Source: Arthrobacter horti
GTDB taxonomy: Bacteria > Actinomycetota > Actinomycetes > Actinomycetales > Micrococcaceae
Reading direction: 5' to 3'
Length of the DNA stretch: 64,000 nucleotides
NCBI RefSeq assembly: GCF_030731045.1
Contig: NZ_JAVALS010000012.1
Location: 1-64,000 of the forward strand
Shown: positions 60,409 to 64,000 of the stretch, in pieces
Layout of the letters: each line of letters starts with the position of its first letter
Numbering within the stretch: the first letter of the stretch is position 1
The notes under the pieces: generated by a model
The model's input: the letters and a program-made list of their open reading frames with translations, nothing else
Database searches by the model: none
Told to the model about the DNA's origin: nothing
Program-made: the position numbers and the translations under genes

Positions 60409-61782
60409 TCAGTCCGGCTTGATGTTCTGGTTGATCCGGAAGAGGTTTCCGGGGTCGTACTTCCTCTTGACATCCACCAGCCGCTGGTAGTTGACCCCGT
60501 AGTTGTCTCCGATACGCCCCTGGTCCTCGGCGTCCATGAAGTTGATGTACCCACCGGCTGCCGAGTGCGGCCGAAGCGCCTCCGCATAGCTGCGGGCCCA
60601 GGCGATGTTGGCTTCATTGTCCGCCGGGTCCTGCCACTGGGTCGCGATGACCGGGGCGAACTTCATGCCGCGGTGCACGAAGGCCGTGTCCTCCGGCGCC
60701 ACCCGTCCTGCGGCGCCATCGATCGGGTAGACGTGGACCGCGGTGTGAACGCTCGTGACCGTGGCTCCGTGATCGGCGTGGGCACTGATGGCGCCGTCGT
60801 TGAGCTCGCTCAGGAAGTTGGCCTTCCAGTACCCCTGCATGCCCTTCGGATTGAGTTCGTCGAACGCGACGTTGAGTGCCGGGTACGGCATCGGAGTGAT
60901 GAGGGATCCGGCCACCGGCGCGGCCCCGAGGAACGGCGCCCAGCGGGACTCCCCCTCGGCCGGATCGCCGGTCCACATGCCGACCACCACGCACACCGGC
61001 TTGCCGTGCCACTCCTCCGGGAGGAACGGCACCGGCGGGCCCTGATGGAAGCCCAGGAACGCGCCGAACTCCTCCGGGGCGTCGGCGATGTAGTCCCGGT
61101 AGAACCTGGCGACCGCCGGGGTGTGCTCCGCGCCGTAGATGACGACACCCACGTGCACCATGTCCACCGGGTGCAGCTGGTACTCGAACGAGGTCACCAC
61201 ACCGAAGTTCCCGCCGCCGCCGCGCAGAGCCCAGAACAGGTCCTCGTTCTGCTCCGCGCTGGCCGTCACGAACTTGCCATCTGCCGTGACCACGTCCGCC
61301 GAGATCAGGTTGTCGCAGGCCAGGCCGAACTTACGGGTCAGATAGCCGATTCCGCCGCCCAGGGTCAGGCCGGCGATTCCGGTCGATCCCACGATGCCGC
61401 CGGTGCTCGCCAGGCCGAACGCATGGGTGGCGTGGTTGAAGTCCGCCCAGGTGGTCCCGGCCTCGGCCCGCGCCGTCCCGGACGCGGGGTCGACGCGGAC
61501 CCCGGTGCGGTTGACGAAGTCGAGGACCAGCGCGTCATCCCAGGTCCCGAAGCCGGGGGCGCTGTGCCCGCCGCCACGGATCGCGAGCGGGAGGGAGTTC
61601 TCCCGCGCGAAGTTCACGCCCACGATGACATCCGCCACCTGGGCCACCCGGACGATGCCCGCCGGGTGCTTGTCGATCATGCCGTTGAACACGGCACGTG
61701 CTGTGTCATAGTCCGGGTCCACCGGAGTGATGAGTTGCCCGCGGAGCTGATCCCGCAATCCATCCAGCACTGTTCCATTCAT
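60409..61782 (-). CDS. FAD-linked oxidoreductase, BBE (berberine-bridge-enzyme) type
   Basis: 457 residues: PCMH/VAO FAD-binding domain with the His-linking motif IRGGGHSAPGF (His73), GGIVGSTGIAGLTLGGGIGYLTRKFG (the second covalent Cys of bicovalent BBE enzymes is absent), WALRGGGGNFGVVTSFEY, and a C-terminal BBE segment (NYGVNYQRLVDVKRKYDPGNLFRINQNI). It oxidises an alcohol or sugar-type substrate with O2; the substrate is unknown. The start MNGTVLDGLRDQL is preferred; MGLISCEG 39 nt earlier is possible. Confidence 0.85.
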   Translation of the reverse strand: MNGTVLDGLRDQLRGQLITPVDPDYDTARAVFNGMIDKHPAGIVRVAQVADVIVGVNFARENSLPLAIRGGGHSAPGFGTWDDALVLDFVNRTGVRVDPASGTARAEAGTTWADFNHATHAFGLASTGGIVGSTGIAGLTLGGGIGYLTRKFGLACDNLISADVVTADGKFVTASAEQNEDLFWALRGGGGNFGVVTSFEYQLHPVDMVHVGVVIYGAEHTPAVARFYRDYIADAPEEFGAFLGFHQGPPVPFLPEEWHGKPVCVVVGMWTGDPAEGESRWAPFLGAAPVAGSLITPMPYPALNVAFDELNPKGMQGYWKANFLSELNDGAISAHADHGATVTSVHTAVHVYPIDGAAGRVAPEDTAFVHRGMKFAPVIATQWQDPADNEANIAWARSYAEALRPHSAAGGYINFMDAEDQGRIGDNYGVNYQRLVDVKRKYDPGNLFRINQNIKPD

Positions 61783-61868
61783 GGGTCCCGCCGCCGATCC
61801 TTCGCAAGAGATCAGTCCCATCCCCGGCCATCGGCCCCGATGGGAGGTCTTGACGCGGAGCTTATAAC

Positions 61869-61917
61869 GCCCGGGATACACCCAGGGCGGTCCGGCGTCA
61901 AGATGTTTATCCCGGGC
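61869..61917 (-). promoter_or_regulatory. Promoter of the flavin oxidase with flanking inverted repeat
   Basis: GCCCGGGATA (61869-61878) and its exact complement TATCCCGGGC (61908-61917) lie 29 nt apart and enclose TTGACG. The 10-bp arms suit a dimeric regulator binding both sides of the promoter. Confidence 0.45.
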
Positions 61918-61952
61918 TTCACTCCTCCCACCGGGAGGCCTTTTAAGCGACG

Positions 61953-61990
61953 GATCCCGGCGGCTCTGACAGTGCAGAGCCGCCGGGATC
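61953..61990 (-). terminator. Terminator of the GNAT gene
   Basis: Perfect 16-bp stem (61953-61968 with 61975-61990) and a 6-nt loop, 24 nt past the GNAT stop codon. Confidence 0.8.
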
Positions 61991-62014
61991 GCGGCCTAGG
62001 GCCGGATGAACCTG

Positions 62015-63031
62015 CTATTCGCTGATGACCCGGATGTCCTGGCCGATCTGGCGTGCTCCACCGGAGGCCAGGAGAGGCTCGACGGCGGCGCGCACCGCCG
62101 TCATCGAATCGTCCACTTCCAGCACCACGGGGTGCTGATACGCGATGAGTGCCAGCAGATCGCGCACGGCCTCCGCGGCGTCGTCGGCGTCCAGCTCCGG
62201 ATCGTGGCCGAGGAAGACCTCGCTGGCCACCTCCGGTGCGCCCTCGCCCAGCAGGGGTGCGGCGTAGCTGACGGCGAACGCCCGGATTCGGCCCTTGCGG
62301 GTGGGGGTGACGGTGCTCCCGAACGCGGACTCGGGCTTGGCACGCAGCACGATGGCGCCGTGCGCCCCGGACGCGTCATCCAGGAAGAGCCGCTGCACGG
62401 TGCCGACGGACAGCTCCCCCGGATCGTCCCAGGAGTGCACCGAGCGGTAGTACTTCCCCACCAGCTGCGTCAGCTCCACGGAACCGGTCGCCAGGTCCAT
62501 CACCACATCGCTGCCGGCGTCCTCGCCGTCTCCGTCGAAGACCGGAAGCTTGAGCGAACCGGCGGAGACCTCCACCAGGCGGGAGCGCTGGATCGGCTGC
62601 AGGCCGGCGGAGGCGGTGAAGGCCTCACCGGCCGAGCCGGCCGCCACCTTGGACCGCAGGCGGGTGACGCCGGACGGTGAGAGCTCCGCCTCGCGGCGCA
62701 GCATCACCAGGAGGCTGGAGCCGATGCCCTGGCCACGGTGATCGCGCGAGACCTCGATGTAGGACCAGAGGCGTTCGCCGTGCAGCGGGGTCTCGTAGAC
62801 CACGCCCGCGGCGACCGGGATGGACACGCCGTCCACCACGTCCTCGGCCACGATGCACTGGCGCCAGGACTCACCGGTTCCGGCAGCCCCGGCGGCGTCG
62901 CCGTCGCCGGTCCCGGAGGACGGCGCGAAGGCACCCCGGAACTGCTCCCCCACGCGGGACTCGGGGTCGCCCCAGAGCTGGAGCAACTCCAGGTCGTCAC
63001 CCTCCCGCCAGGGGCGGTACTGGATCGCCAT
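62015..63031 (-). CDS. GNAT-family N-acetyltransferase, two-domain form
   Basis: 338 residues. Residues ~1-150 are a GNAT domain with SRDHRGQGIGSSLLVMLRREAEL as acetyl-CoA loop. The second half (about 160-338) has a degenerate repeat of the fold (VMDLATGSVELTQLVGKYYRSVHSWDDPGEL, IVLRAKPESAFGSTVT). Similar tandem-GNAT proteins include mycothiol synthase (MshD), but the match is not close enough to name it. The start lies one base after the glyS stop, suggesting coupling to glyS. Confidence 0.75.
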   Translation of the reverse strand: MAIQYRPWREGDDLELLQLWGDPESRVGEQFRGAFAPSSGTGDGDAAGAAGTGESWRQCIVAEDVVDGVSIPVAAGVVYETPLHGERLWSYIEVSRDHRGQGIGSSLLVMLRREAELSPSGVTRLRSKVAAGSAGEAFTASAGLQPIQRSRLVEVSAGSLKLPVFDGDGEDAGSDVVMDLATGSVELTQLVGKYYRSVHSWDDPGELSVGTVQRLFLDDASGAHGAIVLRAKPESAFGSTVTPTRKGRIRAFAVSYAAPLLGEGAPEVASEVFLGHDPELDADDAAEAVRDLLALIAYQHPVVLEVDDSMTAVRAAVEPLLASGGARQIGQDIRVISE

Positions 63032-63032
63032 C

Positions 63033-64000
63033 TCAGGCGCCCAGCAGCTTCCCGGCCAGGTAGGCCTCCACCTTGTCCAGGGACACGCGCTCCTGGGCCA
63101 TGGTGTCGCGTTCGCGGATGGTGACGGCCTGGTCCTCCAGGGTGTCGAAGTCCACGGTGATGCAGAACGGGGTGCCGATCTCGTCCTGGCGGCGGTAGCG
63201 GCGGCCGATGGCGCCGGCGTCGTCGAAGTCGATGTTCCAGCTCTTGCGCAGCTGGGCGGCCAGGTCGCGGGCCTTCGGGGACAGGTCCTCGTTACGGGAG
63301 AGCGGGAGCACGGCGGCCTTGACCGGCGCCAGGCGCGGGTCCAGCTTCAGCACGGTGCGCTTGTCCACGCCGCCCTTGGCGTTGGGGGCCTCGTCCTCGG
63401 TGTAGGCGTCGATGAGGAACGCCATGAAGGAGCGGGTCAGGCCGGCCGCGGGCTCGATCACGTACGGGGTGAAGCGCTCGTTGGTGGCCTGGTTGAAGTA
63501 GCTCAGGTCCGTGCCGGAGGCCTTGGCATGCGTGGAGAGGTCGAAGTCCGTGCGGTTGGCGATGCCTTCCAGCTCGCCCCACTCGGAGCCCTGGAAGCCG
63601 AAGCGGTACTCGATGTCCGTGGTGCCCTTGGAGTAGTGGGACAGCTTCTCCTTCGGGTGCTCGAAGAAGCGGAGGTTGTCCTCCTGGATGCCCAGACCCA
63701 TGTACCAGGCCATGCGCTCCTTCATCCAGTACTCGTGCCACTGCTCATCCGTGCCGGGTTCGACGAAGAACTCCATCTCCATCTGCTCGAACTCGCGGGT
63801 GCGGAAGATGAAGTTGCCGGGCGTGATCTCGTTGCGGAAGGACTTGCCGATCTGGCCGATGCCGAACGGCGGCTTCTTGCGGGAGGTGGTCAGCACATTG
63901 GCGAAGTTCACGAAGATGCCCTGGGCGGTCTCCGGGCGGAGGTAGTGCAGGCCTTCCTCGCTGGCCACGGGGCCCAGGTAGGTCTTGAGCAGGCCGGAGA
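63033..64000 (-). CDS. glyS: Glycyl-tRNA synthetase, C-terminal part (runs off the right edge)
   Basis: Class II alpha2-type GlyRS, which charges tRNA-Gly. The window holds the last ~322 residues: the class II motif 2 region ([53 protein letters not shown]), [13 protein letters not shown], the motif 3 region ([22 protein letters not shown]) and the anticodon-binding domain ([18 protein letters not shown] ... [17 protein letters not shown]). The frame continues without a break to base 64000, where it reads [16 protein letters not shown], so the start lies outside. Confidence 0.96.
   Translation of the reverse strand, partial: SGLLKTYLGPVASEEGLHYLRPETAQGIFVNFANVLTTSRKKPPFGIGQIGKSFRNEITPGNFIFRTREFEQMEMEFFVEPGTDEQWHEYWMKERMAWYMGLGIQEDNLRFFEHPKEKLSHYSKGTTDIEYRFGFQGSEWGELEGIANRTDFDLSTHAKASGTDLSYFNQATNERFTPYVIEPAAGLTRSFMAFLIDAYTEDEAPNAKGGVDKRTVLKLDPRLAPVKAAVLPLSRNEDLSPKARDLAAQLRKSWNIDFDDAGAIGRRYRRQDEIGTPFCITVDFDTLEDQAVTIRERDTMAQERVSLDKVEAYLAGKLLGA

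Noticed and set aside
61924..61944. Small hairpin with TTTT tail (CCTCCC-ACC-GGGAGG)
   Set aside because: It would terminate rightward transcription, but no rightward gene precedes it; likely incidental.

Overview
The window is high-GC actinobacterial chromosome, most likely a Micrococcaceae member of the Arthrobacter type. The evidence is the translation/lipid block rpsB-tsf-pyrH-frr-cdsA, a dnaG-dgt-...-dusB-yibE/F-glyS neighbourhood, a NylB-like 6-aminohexanoate-oligomer hydrolase homologue, many leaderless genes with a TAnnnT box 6-7 nt before the start, and GlnR-style boxes on nitrate genes. No insertion sequence, prophage or CRISPR array is visible. The taxonomic call is inference; no 16S gene or search is available.

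Layout. 1-4.7 kb: a 5'-truncated PKD-protein remnant, then the leftward operon for a branched-chain 2-oxoacid dehydrogenase complex (E1alpha-E1beta-E2) with its promoter. 4.7-10 kb: a 53-bp tandem repeat, a DivIVA-repeat protein, then cdsA, frr, pyrH, tsf and rpsB, all leftward. 10-20.5 kb: an M23 peptidase, an acyl-CoA dehydrogenase with a palindromic operator, an ATP-grasp protein with a Lys/Ala-rich tail next to a NylB-like hydrolase, a second serine hydrolase, a GT39 mannosyltransferase-like membrane protein and a secreted phosphoesterase. 20.9-28.8 kb: an SDR/DUF1801 pair, then an accessory catabolic cluster (GntR repressor, NCS2 nucleobase permease, CynX-like MFS carrier, FAA-hydrolase-fold enzyme, ring-opening amidohydrolase of the cyanuric acid hydrolase/barbiturase family) ended by a terminator. 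A decayed copy of part of the upstream SDR gene follows, and then a RidA-family gene.

28.8-35.7 kb: a CAT-anticodon tRNA, a lipid/glycan block (GT4, DMT transporter, CDP-alcohol phosphotransferase, holin-like protein), a Bcr/CflA exporter, and tRNA-Asn. 36-47.3 kb: nitrate assimilation (NarK, molybdopterin nitrate reductase, its flavoprotein partner, NirD, NirB, siroheme methyltransferase, and a HemD-winged-helix fusion). Three promoters here carry half-sites repeated every 11 bp that match the GlnR box, two of them back to back between nirD and nirB. 47.4-57.2 kb: a second tRNA-Asn, dnaG, dgt, a two-component system with an ABC-2 exporter, an acetyltransferase-AAA+ fusion and dusB. 57.2-64 kb: a TetR/SDR pair, a YibE/F membrane protein, a BBE-type flavin oxidase, a GNAT protein and the 3' part of glycyl-tRNA synthetase.

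How the genes work together. Nitrate enters through NarK and is reduced to nitrite by the NasC-like enzyme with electrons from the NasB-like flavoprotein. NirBD reduces nitrite to ammonium using siroheme, whose synthesis is supported by the two genes behind nirB. In the 22-28 kb cluster the GntR repressor probably controls itself and the permease-to-amidohydrolase operon through twin operators with identical spacing. The likely job is uptake and hydrolytic opening of an N-heterocycle, but the substrate is unresolved.
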